A DNA stretch of 64,000 bases from Corylus avellana (lineage: Eukaryota > Streptophyta > Magnoliopsida > Fagales > Betulaceae), in contig NC_081542.1 in NCBI RefSeq assembly GCF_901000735.1, positions 37,692,571 to 37,756,570 on the forward strand, written 5' to 3'. Position numbers and translations under genes: made by a program. Of this stretch, positions 35,902-47,712 are shown piece by piece (within the stretch, counting starts at the first letter, position 1; the number at the start of each line of letters is the position of its first letter). Below the pieces are notes generated by a model. The model searched no databases and was not told where the DNA came from. It was given only the letters and a program-made list of their open reading frames with translations.

Positions 35902-37240
35902 TGTTGTTACATTTATCTTCCTAAATTAATAGGCAAATAATTGTATGTTTTACCCGCAAGTGCACGAGGTCAACATAGCAATATATGATGCAAGTACGGG
36001 GTCATTCCAACGAGAATTGCTAAATTTTCCTTAAAATAAATTCCAAAAGTAAAACAAAACAAAGATTGATTGTGACTTAATAATAATAAAAGGTAGGGCT
36101 TTGATATCCACCACTAATTATATTTGGATAATATAACAATATGTAAATGCTTTGATCATGTCATGCATATTTAATGTTTGTCAACTTAAGGGTATGAGTG
36201 TCTATTCCTTAAACTATTGATTTTTCTAAGCAACAAATTAGGCATGGGTGTCTACTCTAATTCTTTTCTTTCTTAAAGGATTTAGCATGAGTGTTTACTA
36301 AGTTGTTCTTTAAGAAAGCATGAATTTGTGGAAATTGACAAACACATGAGGCCTAAAGCATGAGTGTCTATTCCCGATTCCCCATGTTGATTAACCCAAG
36401 AACCCGGTGTGGATTTCTTTGTTATTTTTACTAAACCCAGGACTCGGTCATCCAAATTGATTTAACTAACTAGTCCATACCACATGCATATGTTGATCAG
36501 ACACACACATATGAGGAATTCATGAAAGCAGGAATTAATCAAGTTAAATATCACAACATGATCATCACAAAGGCGCCAATATTGAATATTAACTAAACAT
36601 AACTAGAGCTTCAATCTAGCCCTACTAAGTAAATTAGTTATATATAAGTTTGATGTTAAACATCTTCATAAAATAAAAAGAAAGGAAAAGAATAAACCCG
36701 AAACTTGAACTTGAAGAGCTCTAATTCTTCTCCTTGAAAATTGTGCCTATTTTAGAAGTTTAAGGGTCTATTTATAAGCCTTAGGAATACTCTAGAAACC
36801 CTAAAAATTGTAGGGTTTGAGCCCTAGTTCACACAAAGTTACAAAAACCTAGAAATTACACTTTTCATATCTAGGCTGGCGGCTGACTTGCTCATCACGA
36901 ACGAGTGTGCTTGATCGTAGCTCATGTGCGATCGATCGCAGGACTGCGATCGATCTTGTTGTGCTGGGTGCTCGATCGCAGGTGCCTTGCGCTTCATGGT
37001 CTTTGCCTGTAGTGCGCTCGATCGCAGCTCCCCTACGATAGATCGCACTACCAGAGCCTCCAATTTTCCTAAAATAGCTCTTTTGAGTCCAAAACTTCTG
37101 AGATTGCTTCTTTTTCTTCCAAGGACCTACAAAAACAAGGAAAACACATAAAAGAATTAAAATGGCATAAATTAACCAAAACTAAAGGATTAACACATGT
37201 AAGTTAAGGTCTAAAAATATGAATATTTTAGCACTTAACA
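35902..37240 (-). mobile_element. Solo LTR, family 2, inside Copia A
   Basis: 1339 bp with ends TGTTGTTAC...GCACTTAACA and a perfect 5-bp duplication TAATT (35897-35901 and 37241-37245). Six CGATCGA-type motifs lie at 36908-37045, including GTGCGATCGATCGCAG. On the minus strand they sit upstream of the TATA box (CTTATAAATAGACC, about 36768-36782). It formed by recombination between two LTRs of a full element. Confidence 0.92.
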
Positions 37241-37245
37241 TAATT

Positions 37246-38940
37246 CTGCTGATTCCCAAGCCTTACCTCTCCGTAGTGACTTCACCTTTTTCGGCGTACC
37301 ATTCTGAACAGACGATGGATCTCCACTACAAGCTGTCAAAGCAAAAGAAACCACATGCTCAAAGCCATACCTTTTTGTTGCTTTTCGATCACGTTTCTCT
37401 TTGCCTCTTGCTAAAGAATAAGACTCTTCACGGTGCTGTAAGTCTCTTGAAGATTCGCTGTCATCACATTCATCCGTGAGTGAACACTGTTCATCAAGCT
37501 CCACCACCATGAATTGTTGCTCTTTTTGCATTGTACTTTTAGAAAGCTCATCTGAGTAAAGAAACTCAGACTTCTTCGATTCCTGCTCTGTAACATTAGG
37601 TTCTACATTTGACCCATCTTTGCACATAACAAACTCATTAAAAGTCACATGTTGACTTCTAATAATTTTCCAGTTTTGATCATCGCAAAACCGATAATCG
37701 AAGGCCTCATCTCCATATCCCACAAAGAAACACTTTCTAGATTTAACATCTAGTTTACTCCAAGCATTAGACTCATCGTAGACATACGAAGTACAACCAA
37801 AAACTTTCAAATGTGAAAGATTTACCTCTTTTCTACTCCAGACTTCTTTCGGTAGTCTATGGCTCAGGGGAATAGGAGACCCCCTATTTATCAAGCGATT
37901 TATCAGGTGCACAGCAGTGCTCACTACATCAGCCTAGAAAGTCTTTGGTAACCCAACATGCAACATCATACTCCTAGCAGGTTCATTGAGGGTCATGTTC
38001 ATGTGCTTAGCCATGCCATTCTGCCATGGTCTTCCTAGGATAGTTTTCTCCATTCTAATCCCATTCACTATGCAAAACTGTTTAAACCCCTTATCTTCGT
38101 ATTCTCCTCCGTTGTTTGATCTCAAACACTTGAGCTTCAAGCCCATTTCAGTCTCAACCATGGCCTTCCATTTCTTAGAAGTCTCGAATATATCAGATTT
38201 ATTTTTCAAGAAATAAACCCATACCTTCTTACTTAAGTCATCAATAAATGTGAGGTAATACCGTGAGCCTCCAAGAGATGCCAATGGTGCAGGACCCCAC
38301 AAATTCGTGTGTACTAGCTCCAGCATTCCATGCGTAGGTGCTTTGTCAACTTTCATGAAACTCACCTTCTTCTGCTTCCCTAGGATGCAGCCTTCACATA
38401 AATCAGACTCATCTGACTTCAACTCCAGTAGTTTTCCCTTTGACAAAAGTACCTTCATCCTTTTCTCGCTCAAGTGCCCAAGCCTTAGGAGCCAAAGTTT
38501 TGAGTCAGTACCTGCATCTGCAACAGCAACTGTATCCTTGCTGTTCGTGGTCATATAGAGAGTACCCGTCTTATGACCACGAACCAAAATCTTGGCTCCC
38601 TTGCTGACCTTCCACTCTCCACCATGGAAATGAATTGAATACCCTTCCTCATCAAACTGTCCTACTCAAATTAGGTTCATCTTCAGCTTCAGAACATGCC
38701 TAACCTTCTGTAACTTCCATACCGAGTCATTGCGAACTCTAATGTGAACATCAACCATGCCCACAATATCCAATGCTGATCCATTAGGCAAATACACCTT
38801 CCCAAAATCTCCACCAACATAGTTCTCGAGAATTTTACGGATCGATGTTGTATGAAAAGATACTCCTGAGTCTAAGACCCATGAATCAAAGAGACTGTCA
38901 ACATAAAGAAGTAAGGCATCATATACTTCTTCTGTCACTG
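37246..38940 (-). pseudogene. Copia A protease, pre-integrase and integrase
   Basis: The protease site WVLDSGVSFHTT is near 38870-38905. A stop near 38664 precedes the pre-integrase (KLWLLRLGHLSEKRMKVLL, CEGCILGKQKKVSF). Integrase spans about 38300-37935, then 37924-37246 after a stop at 37934. All three catalytic acidic residues are replaced: HTNLWGP (Asp to Asn), SNNGGEY (Asp to Asn) and NGMAKHMN (Glu to Lys). Each is a G-to-A change on the coding strand, as expected from deamination of methylated cytosine on the other strand. The C-terminal linker (KRDRKATKRYGFEH) is present; RT is missing. Confidence 0.9.
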
Positions 38941-38980
38941 CATTTGCATAATCGTTCTCAGTATCCTTCCGCAGTTCTCT

Positions 38981-39735
38981 GCAATTCTTCTTGTAATGGC
39001 CAGTCTTGCCACAGTTCCAACATTCGGGTTGTTATCTGAATCTGGACTTGCCTCTCCCTTTTCTAAAATTTGATGTGCCTTGACCAGAGTTTTTGTCTTG
39101 TCCTCTACCTCAAGTCTCGACTAAAGTAGCACTAGAACAAGAGGCTTCACCCACATCTCTTGTACGAACCTTTTCACTGAGAATCAAATCTCTGACGTCT
39201 TCATAGCTCAATTTACTCTTCCTTGTAGAGTTACTCACAGCCATCCTCTTGGCTTCCCAGCTATTTGATAAAGACACCAAGATGATCAACGTGCGAATCT
39301 CATCATCAAAATCAAACCGAGGACAATTGATTTGTGATGGTGTTGAACTCCTTGTGATGATGTGCCACCAAAGCCCCTTCCGCCATCTTTAGGTTGAACA
39401 ATTTCTTCATCAGATGCACCTTATTGTTAGCCGACAGTTTTTCATACATACTTAATAAAGCCGCCATTAGACCTGTTGTTGTCTTCTCCATTACAACGTT
39501 GTGTGCAATTGATTTTGACAATGAAAACCTGATAACTACCAGGGCTTTACGATCAAGAAGAGCCCACTCATTATGATACATGTCGTCGGGTTGCTCTCCT
39601 AAAAGAGGTTGATAGAGGTCCTTCCCATAAAGGATATCTTAAATCTGCACCTTCTAGTACCCAAAATCTATGCCGTTGAATTTTTCGATTCCTATCTTTT
39701 CTTCTTTAACTACTATCGCTCCCACTCGAACCAAA
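38981..39735 (-). pseudogene. Copia A gag with CCHC zinc knuckle
   Basis: The N-terminal part near 39715 is homologous to the inverted block at 30160-30450 but has a stop (LQI-stop-DILYGKDLYQP region, near 39640). The gag domain covers 39640-39180 with the open frame 39581-39312 (NEWALLDRKALVVIRFSLSK). The finger CWNCGKTGHYKKNC lies at 38981-39023. A frame change near 39312 separates the two parts. Confidence 0.85.
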
Positions 39736-39750
39736 AGCTCTGATACCAGT

Positions 39751-40436
39751 TGTTAGGAAATTAATCATATTACCCAAGAGCCGTGAGATGCGAAAAGTAA
39801 GAAGAATGCGAAATAACAAAGATTATGCAATCACATACGACACAAATATTTAAGTGGTTCGGTTTAATAAGCCTATATCCACTGGCGGAGATGACCTGGA
39901 GAAAATCCACTATCAAAAGATGGAGTACAAAAATAATAGAGAGAAAGTCACTCAGATTCCAAAGCCCCAATACACCCAAATCTACTATCACATAAGAGAG
40001 ATTATTCCCAAAATAAAATACAAAAGACAAATATACAAACTCTTCTTTTGTTGGAACAGATGGCTGATGATCTCTATTTTCTTCTCTTACTCTACAACAC
40101 CTTCTCTTTTAATCACTTGTTTTTGGCTCCTCCAAAAGCACCAAGAAGAAAACACCGTGGCAGCCCTTGTACCTCCTTCTCTTGGATTTTCTCCCATTTT
40201 TCTCCACCCAAGATGCTCTCAATTTAGCACACTTATGAGGCTATACAGCTTGCAAAACAAGGGCTGAATACATGCCCTTTTATAGACCCTCTAAGTCGGT
40301 GCTAAGGGAAAACCTTCTCCTTCTTGGAGAAGAAAACCCAATCCACGTAGAAGTAAAAAACCAAAGCCAAGTAGGTGAAGTAAAGAGTGGGCCCACATTC
40401 TTTAATTGAAGAGTTGAAAAGTCACAAAAATTAACA
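39751..40436 (-). repeat. 5' LTR of Copia A
   Basis: 686 bp. It adjoins the PBS at its left side, and its right end abuts Copia B gag. Confidence 0.92.
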
Positions 40437-41136
40437 CTCGGTGAGGTGGATTTCGGGAGGCAAGATGCATAGTTGCATCTAAGACGTCCATGTCTGATTG
40501 AGTGTGTTCAAGATGCAGCTCATGGGTCAATAGGTGACCATAAATTTCTTCAAGGGAAAGTATGTCAGCTCTTTTTGTAACAGAGGTGACAAAAGGTTGG
40601 TATTTTGAACCAAGTCCTGCATGTAGGAACGATTGTTTCTCCAAGTCACTGAGAGGTTGATCGACGGCTGCAAGGGCATCGATGAGAGTTTGAAACTTGT
40701 GGAAGTAATCCCCGATGGATAGATTGCCTTTCTTCAAAGTGGCCAACTGAAAGTGCATGTTTGAAATATGTGCTTTGGATTGAGACGCAAAGAGGGTCTC
40801 TAGTTTAGTCCAGGCTTGTTTAGACGTTATGCATCTTGTGACATGAGAAATCATTTTCTCTGATATGGTGGAGATGAGGAAGCCAAGGATGATTTGATCT
40901 TGCATCTCCCAGTGGAGACAAGCCAGATTTGTCGTAGTGGCAGAGATGTGCTCCTTTACAGTGGTGATGGAGGGCGGTGGACATGGAAGAGAGCCGTCAA
41001 AATATCCAAAAATATTACCCCCTTTAAGATGTGGAATGACTTGGGGTAACCATGTAGGGTAATTTTCTTGAGTGAGTTTGGTAAGGTTGAAGTTGGAGAA
41101 GGTAACAAGTTGGGGAAGGGTGGGTTCGGCTGCCAT
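40437..41136 (-). pseudogene. Copia B gag, N-terminal part
   Basis: The open frame begins with an MAAEPTLPQLVTFSNFNL-like N-terminus at 41136 and shows the Copia gag features (LTQENYPTWLPQVIPHLKGG; AWTKLETLFASQSKAHI; LQLATLKKG-type core). Up to residue 233 it is uninterrupted. The frame is then cut by the Copia A LTR and resumes at 34957. It sits about 95 bp downstream of the PBS. Of all the gag genes in the window this half is the best preserved. Confidence 0.88.
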
Positions 41137-41265
41137 TGATGAAGAGTAGCAGATATGGCATGAGGAGAAAAAAAAAATTATGTAGGAAAAAAAAAATTGC
41201 AGAAGGAGAGAAATTTTGACGTTAGTGTTCTGGTAGCTCTGATACCATGTAAAGTCAAAGAAGTT

Positions 41266-42606
41266 TGTTAAGTGCCAAAATATTCATATTTTAGCCCTTA
41301 AACTTATATGTGTTAATTCCTTAGGTATGTAATTTGTGCTATTTTAGTTCCTTTATGTGTTTTCCATGCTTTTGTAGGCTTTAGGAAGAAAATGAATTAA
41401 ATCTGGAAGATTTGGGCTTAAAAAGAGAAATTGAAAAAAGTTGGAGCTTCTGACGGTGCAATCGATCGCAAGTTCCCTGCGATCGAGCGCACTACCAAAG
41501 AAGACAAAGCATGAAGCGGCCATGTGTGATCGAGCGTACACGGGTTGCGATCGATCGTACCCTTGCGCAGGTGACACATCAAGAGTGCGGCCAGACTGTA
41601 ACTATTTCCATATTAGGGTTTTCCAACTCCCACTTGTAATAGGAGTAAAACCCTACGAATTTCCTAGGTTTACTAGTGTAACAAGGACTTGTAAAGCCTA
41701 TAAATAGACCTCTTAGTCTCTAGGAATAGGTGTAGAGAAAAGAGGCACAAGCTCTGAAAAGGAATTGAAGGCTAAATCAAGAGGAGTTTGGGTTCTTCTT
41801 CTTTTCCACCTTTTATCTTTATTATGTAGTTTATATTTTATTTAGGGCTAGATTGAAGCCCTAATCATGTCTATTTATAATTGCAATATTGGTGCTTTTG
41901 CTACAATTATATTTTGGTGTATTTAACTTGATTAATACCTGTTATCTTGTATTCCTCATATGTGTTTGTCTGGCCAACATATGCATGTGATATGGACTAG
42001 TTAGTTAAATCAATTTGGATGACTAAGTCCTAGGTTTAATAAAAGTAACAAAAGATATCCACGCCAGATTCTTGGGTTAATCAACATGGGGAATCGGGAG
42101 TAAACACACATGCCCTAGGGCTCTTGTGTTTGCCGATTCTACAGATTTATGCTTTCTTGAAGAACAACTTAGTAGATACCCATGCTAAATCCTTTAAGAA
42201 AGAAAAGAATTAGAGTAGACACCCATGCCTAATTTGTTGCTTAGGGAAATCAATAGCTTAACGAGTAGACACCCATGCCTTTAGGTTGGCAAATATTAGA
42301 TATACCGATATAATTGACGCATTTGCATATTGTTATCTTAATTAGTCTGATTAGTGGTGGATATCAAAACCCTAATCCTTTTTAGTTTTAGTTTATCTTT
42401 TATTTTATTTCTTTATATTAAATTCAATCGTGACAATTGAATTTTATTTGTTTAATTAAATAGGAAATTACTTCTAAACATAATTTACCAATCCTCGTGG
42501 GAATGATATCGTATTTGCCTGCTATACTATCGTTTGATCTTGTGCACTTGCGAGTAAAATGTACCAAGTATTTGCCTATTAATTTATGTGGGTATTTGGC
42601 ACAACA
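41266..42606 (+). mobile_element. Solo LTR, family 2, inside the Copia B 5' LTR
   Basis: 1341 bp, TGTTAAGTGCC...GGCACAACA, flanked by a perfect AAGTT duplication (41261-41265 and 42607-42611). TATA box CCTATAAATAGACC near 41698-41711. Upstream, four CGATCGA palindromes lie at 41456-41560. The GTAGACACCCATGC repeats (42080-42290) lie downstream, in the transcribed part. Confidence 0.93.
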
Positions 42607-42832
42607 AAGTTGAATATTTGCCACCTTGCTATAATCTAACATAGGCTGATGATATTTATAATATGAAGAGCTACAATTCAAAAGTACAAAATAATCTTGA
42701 GATAATGTAATCTATCTATATAGTTTCAAATATGTAATTATCCTAATCTAAAGTGTTTCAGTTGCAACTTGTTATCTTGAGTCTGTTGAGATAAGACTGG
42801 AGATTATCTTGTGAGAGTATTTGTCCTTTACA

Positions 42833-43164
42833 ATCTTGGTTTAAAAACCACCCTCTTCAAGGTAAGCTTTGAACCTCATTTCATTTTCATGGTATTTATA
42901 TTCTACCCACATGATTTGACATGTTTTATGAAAGTTTTCAACATGCTTTAATAGTTTAATGAAGGTCCCCTTATTTTGAAGTAAATAGTTTTCAAAGAAG
43001 TCATGCACACACTCGTGTTTTCTAAGGTTTGACACATTGTATGGTTTGACATGATTAGTTGATCTATTAGTAGCATTGATTAGATTAGAACATTGGTTAG
43101 TTAAGAGTTTAGAGTTTTACATGCATTTTGGTGCTCACCAAACGTTTGACCCTTGGTAACCGAA
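42833..43164. other. Unassigned DNA between Copia B and the 300-bp array
   Basis: ATCTT at 42833-42837 may be Copia B's target duplication. A 64-codon minus-strand frame (42841-43035, containing FHKTCQIMWVEYKYHENEMR) has protein-like composition but no recognised domain and no splice context that could be confirmed. Confidence 0.35.
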
Positions 43165-44064
43165 CGTTCAATCATCATAGACCGAACAATCGATGTCGAG
43201 ACCGCACGTTCGATAATATCCAAAATTGTCTAATTAGAGTTTTATCGAAGTTTAGCATTGCATGCATGACGTAAGTTATCGATGTATGATAAATGACATT
43301 AGACTATACTTCGCAATAGCCAGGAGATGTCAAAATCTAAGGATGAGCAGATAAGGTAAGTAAATACTTATAATTTTTTTCACTAAAAAAATGTGATATG
43401 TTATGAGCCTTCTATTTCTTAAATAACTGGATAAATGATTAACTAATTGATTAATGAGATGCATCGTTCAATCATCATAGACCGAACAATCGATGTCGAG
43501 ACCGCACGTTCGATAATATCCAAAATTGTCTAATTAGAGTTTTATCGAAGTTTAGCATTGCATGCATGATGTAAGTTATCGATGTATGATAAATGACATT
43601 AGACTATACTTCGCAATAGCCAGGAGATGTCAAAATCTAAGGATGAGCAGATAAGGTAAGTAAATACTTATAATTTTTTTCACTAAAAAAATGTGATATG
43701 TTATGAGCCTTCTATTTCTTAAATAACTGGATAAATGATTAACTAATTGATTAATGAGATGCATCGTTCAATCATCATAGACCGAACAATCGATTTCGAG
43801 ACCGCACGTTCGATAATATCCAAAATTGTCTAATTAGAGTTTTATCGAAGTTTAGCATTGCATGCATGACGTAAGTTATCGATGTATGATAAATGACATT
43901 AGACTATACTTCGCAATAGCCAGGAGATGTCAAAATCTAAGGATGAGCAGATAAGGTAAGTAAATACTTATAATTTTTTTCACTAAAAAAATGTGATATG
44001 TTATGAGCCTTCTATTTCTTAAATAACTGGATAAATGATTAACTAATTGATTAATGAGATGCAT
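43165..44064. repeat. Tandem array, three copies of a 300-bp unit
   Basis: Units 43165-43464, 43465-43764 and 43765-44064 are exactly 300 bp each and almost identical. Only about two differences were seen by eye: GATGTCGAG versus GATTTCGAG at the start of unit 3, and CATGCATGAC versus CATGCATGAT in unit 2. The unit begins CGTTCAATCATCATAGACCG and is rich in CGATNTCGA / CGTTCGAT motifs. No open frame spans a unit. A partial fourth start (CGT, 44065-44067) follows. The near identity means recent amplification or gene conversion. Confidence 0.95.
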
Positions 44065-44694
44065 CGTATAACATGGTAAATCGGTACGTGCGATTTAATG
44101 GCCATGGGCTTGGGGTGTGTTTATATGGGCCTTGAATCCAATAGTTGTTCGTGACCGACACAATCATGTTTGATTGGGGGGTCAATACAGAACGTACATC
44201 ATTAATAACGTAGCCACCAGATGTCGAACTCACTCGGGGTGCTAGTTTTATGGACAGTAGTGTACATTTATCCGAGGTACAGGTATTGTATTACAAGTTC
44301 CTTGAGACAATGTCAACTTTACTAAGAAAGAGTAATATCTCGGGTAGACCAGACAAGACAACTATGACTTCTATAAAGCATATCTTCTTGCATTAGAAAT
44401 ATTGGTGATTGTCACTAGGATTATGCTCATATCTCTCAAAAAGTAAAACTACATTTTTAAGGTTTGGTAAGAGGGGCAAAACATATTACATTTGTGAAAA
44501 CTCACGTTTACTATTCGAATGCATATTGTAACTCACAACCTCATTTCTTGTTCAACCGTAAGGTTTACTTACTAAGTTGTAGACTTACGTAGTTATTGCG
44601 GTTTACCAAGTCTGCACAACTAGTCATTAGATTGCTCGCTGGGATGAGGATGCCAAGCAAGCATTTCTCTGTACCAAGTTTGACCGGTAATTTA

Positions 44695-45348
44695 TAGGGG
44701 AAAGTCCACATACCCTCCTCAAACTATCACCCAATTAATAATGTCTCCTCTAAACTACAAAAAATTGTCAATGTTTATCCCAATGATGAAACTACCATTT
44801 GTAAAGTAAAAAAAAACAAATATTAAAACTTCTAAAAAAACCCTAAAAGAAAAAAAAGAAAAAAAAATCAAAGGGTGGCAAATTTTAAATTAAAAAAAAA
44901 AAAATTTTTTTTTTTTTTGTTATAAAAATTGAAAATTTTTGTGTTTTTTTAATAACTTTTTTAAATAAAAATTTCTGTTTTAAAAAATTAACAATTTTCG
45001 TTTAAGAAAATAAAAATTTTCGTTTTCTAAAACAAAATAATAATAATAATAAAATTCCGCCTTAAAATATATATATATTCATTTAAAAAAACATTCATTT
45101 TTAAAAGAAAAGAATTAAAAAAATTTGGTTAAAAATAGTTATTTTTAAATTAAAATTTTTCGTTTAAAAAAAAATTATATTTTTATTTTGTTTGAATTTA
45201 TAATGGTATTTTTGTCTTATTAAGAAATAATAGGGGTATTTTTATCTTTTTGTTAGCTTTGGGGGAGACATTGACAATGTTTTGATAATTTGGGAGGTGA
45301 CATTGTCAATTGAGTAGTAGTTTGAGGGGATATGTGAATTCTGTCCTA
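44695..45348. mobile_element. MITE with long inverted ends
   Basis: The left end TAGGGGAAAGTCCACATACC and the right end GGGATATGTGAATTCTGTCCTA pair over about 70 bp, including CTCAAACTA and AATAATGTCTCCTC blocks. The interior (44800-45190) is A/T homopolymer-rich and non-coding. Its terminal TAGGGGAAA resembles the MITE at 50103-50503. Confidence 0.75.
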
Positions 45349-46317
45349 ATTTTTAATTGGAAGCAAGCATAACAAATTTCCTCCAAACTTTGAGGATTAG
45401 CCCAACATCCATCGGGTAATTCCTTCTTATCTATGGTTTGTTCCCCACTTATCGGTCGTTGGTGGGAAACTACTTGGCCTTTGGTTTGGTTGAGCTAATA
45501 ATTAATTAAGATTAAATAAATCTCCTTGCAAAAATAAATCACGTCTAGACTTCACCTACTACCACCCATGAACAACTCTTGTCTCCCGCATTCACAAAAA
45601 AAAAAAAAAAAAAAAAAAATTCAACCACTATATTTGACGTCGAAAAATCTTATAGTCGAGCTTGTTAACCAAGGTATCTCTACCTTGAATCATGCAGCAG
45701 CGGTAATGACAGCCAATGCAATAAATGGCGGAGTAGATGGTCGCCGGAGTAGATGATACTCATGAAGAAACGGCGATGACAGCCAAGGAAATAAATTGTA
45801 GAAAAGGAAAGTTTGGCTAACTAGCTCAACCATCTAGTACCCCACCATTTATATTAGACGAAAAAGCTCAAAATTCCATCTTAATACAATAAATAATCTA
45901 TTAAACGAAACTAACTTTGATTTATATATCTTCTGTTGTTCACTAGCTATATATGATTATGCTCCACCAGATGCGAATTGTTAATTGCGAAAACTATATA
46001 TACGTCAAAAAACGAGAAAAGAAAGAAAACAAAAATGTTAATTGCGAATTGACTTTTTCTAAGTGTGATCAAGTGCGAAACAGCTTTTCACCTACGTGCA
46101 TGCTTTTCCCAGCAATCGAATTAAAATGGGAATGGGAAAAGTTTTCGTTTCTTCTTCTCTTATTTTATTCTACTTCTTCTTAGAATGGGAATGGGAATGG
46201 GAGGTGAAAAGTCTACAATAATTGTTGAAGAACTTCGTCCTATCACATTAATTCGATAACCATTGATGTCTAAAGACTTGGTGTAGCAGAAACAATGACC
46301 ATTTCCATTTGGTTCTC
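45349..46317. other. Upstream region of the germin-like gene
   Basis: AT-rich with a poly-A run (45597-45619) and an imperfect duplication of AACGGCGATGACAGCCAA-type sequence (45696-45790). No gene is supported. The last 100 bp include GGGAATGGGAATGGGAGG (46187-46204). Confidence 0.4.
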
Positions 46318-46326
46318 TATAAATAG
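46318..46326 (+). promoter_or_regulatory. TATA box of the germin-like gene
   Basis: TATAAATAG lies 83 bp upstream of the start codon, which gives a 5' UTR of about 50 bp. This spacing is typical of short plant 5' UTRs. Confidence 0.75.
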
Positions 46327-46400
46327 GCATGTTTCCCATACAAGATATCTCACCCATCACCTTAAACCAAAGTATTAGAGAATACAGTGCTTACTTAGAT

Positions 46401-47176
46401 ATGATGAAAGGAGTCCATTTCCATGCAATTGTGGCTCTCTTGTCACTTGCATCCTCCCTTGTCTCTGCCTTCGATCCCAGCCCTCTTCAGGATATCTGTG
46501 TTGCAGTTGATGACACCAAGTCTGCTGGTATATATATTATTATGTTCGTTACCTTTTGCTTAGAAGCATTGCTATTGTTATTGTTTACTTACTGATCGAT
46601 CTTGTATGCATGGTATCTTGCAATCTATTGTTTCTTGCAGTGTTCGTGAATGGAAAATTCTGCAAGGATTTGAAGTATGCCGAGGCCAATGATTTCTTCT
46701 TCTCTGGGCTCCAAAATCCTAGAAATACAGATAATAAAGTTGGGTCAAATGTCACTACAGTAAATGTGGACCAAATAAAAGGCCTTAACACTCTAGGCAT
46801 ATCTTTGGTTCGTATTGACTACGCACCATATGGCCAAAATCCTCCCCACATTCACCCTCGTGGTACTGAGATTCTGATAGTCATAGAAGGTACTCTTTTA
46901 GTTGGTTTTGTCACATCTAACCCTGAGAACCGCCTTTTCACCAAAGTTCTAAATAAGGGAGATGTCTTCGTGTTCCCAATTGGTCTCATTCACTTCCAGT
47001 TCAATGTGGGAAAGACTAATGCTATAGCCTTTGCTGGTTTGAGCAGCCAAAATGCAGGTACCATAACAATAGCAAATACTGTTCTCGGATCCAATCCTCC
47101 CATCAATCCTGATGTTCTCGCCAAGGCCTTCCAACTTGACAAGAATGTTATTGAAGATCTTCAGAAAAAGTTCTAA
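46401..47176 (+). CDS. Germin-like protein (cupin), 2 exons
   Basis: Exons 46401-46527 and 46641-47176 with a GT-AG intron give 220 residues, the usual germin-like length. The N-terminus ([20 protein letters not shown]) is a signal peptide, likely cut before FDPSPLQD, so the protein is apoplastic. Cys33 and Cys50 fit the conserved disulfide. Germin box 1 ([13 protein letters not shown]) gives His112, His114 and Glu119; box 2 ([13 protein letters not shown]) gives His160, together the Mn-binding set. NVT at 79-81 is a glycosylation site. Family members form hexamers; some have oxalate oxidase or superoxide dismutase activity, and others act in defence. The closest match by motif is subfamily 1. 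The second of two adjacent ATGs (46404) could also be used. The frame is intact and a polyadenylation signal (AATAAA, about 47247) follows. Confidence 0.93.
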
Positions 47177-47318
47177 TTGTACAACATTTTGAGAAACTTC
47201 TAAAACAATTATAATAATTTGCCTCGTTCCATTATAATAATATTAAAATAAAAGTTTGTTTATGTAACACTGTCGTAGTGGAGTTGAAATATAAAATAAT
47301 ATTGACGTTTGTTGAGCG

Positions 47319-47319
<1 letters not shown>

Positions 47320-47353
<34 letters not shown>

Positions 47354-47375
47354 GTATATGTATATATATATATAA
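47320..47375. repeat. CT/AT compound microsatellite
   Basis: A run of TC units followed by TATATG/TATA repeats, 150 bp after the germin-like stop codon. Confidence 0.8.
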
Positions 47376-47466
47376 CATCCCAAATAAACAAATGATATAA
47401 GGACCATATCATTATCATCTCTAACACAATGGCAAAGGCTTACGCGGCTTAGAAGACAGTATTTTT

Positions 47467-47569
47467 TAGGGGCAAAAAGGCGGTTAGTAAAATCCTATAA
47501 CCACCTATGCAGTTAACCAACAGTTAGCGGTTAACAACCCCAATAACCACTAATCACTTATTAAAATAA

Positions 47570-47602
<33 letters not shown>

Positions 47603-47681
47603 GTTAAAATTATTATATAAAAAAAAAAAAAAAAACGACGTCGTTTCATATACTTTTTTTTATATATAATATAATATACAT

Positions 47682-47712
<31 letters not shown>

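Larger units (their letters stand above)
34958..40436 (-). mobile_element. Copia-type retrotransposon 'A', RT/RNase H deleted, nested in Copia B gag
   Basis: LTRs 34958-35644 and 39751-40436 (about 687 bp, TGTTAGG / TTAACA ends) are clearly homologous. The PBS on minus (39739-39750, GGTATCAGAG) adjoins the right LTR, and the PPT AAGGTGGAGAT (35645-35655) adjoins the left one. Flanks CACGG (34953-34957) and CTCGG (40437-40441) fit a 5-bp duplication with one change. Joining the outer flanks restores the Copia B Gly/Arg-rich gag reading frame, which proves nesting. The interior holds gag, protease and integrase; RT and RNase H are gone. Confidence 0.92.
34165..42832 (-). mobile_element. Copia-type retrotransposon 'B' (3' part lost), host of two nested insertions
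   Basis: The 5' LTR is about 245 bp, TGTAAAGGACAAATACTC...CTTTACA on the minus strand, and occupies 42832-42607 plus 41265-41248. It is split by a family 2 solo LTR (41266-42606). The PBS reads TGGTATCAGAGCTACCA on minus (41231-41247). Gag runs 41136-40437 and, after Copia A (34958-40436), resumes at 34957. The element is cut at about 34165, so integrase, RT and the 3' LTR are missing. Confidence 0.85.

Noticed and set aside
42841..43035. Minus-strand 64-codon frame beside the 300-bp array
   Set aside because: No domain, no conserved start context, and no second exon could be found. Kept only as a note in the spacer entry.
43165..44064. Direct repeats considered as a CRISPR-like array
   Set aside because: Units are contiguous 300-bp copies without spacers, in a plant genome.
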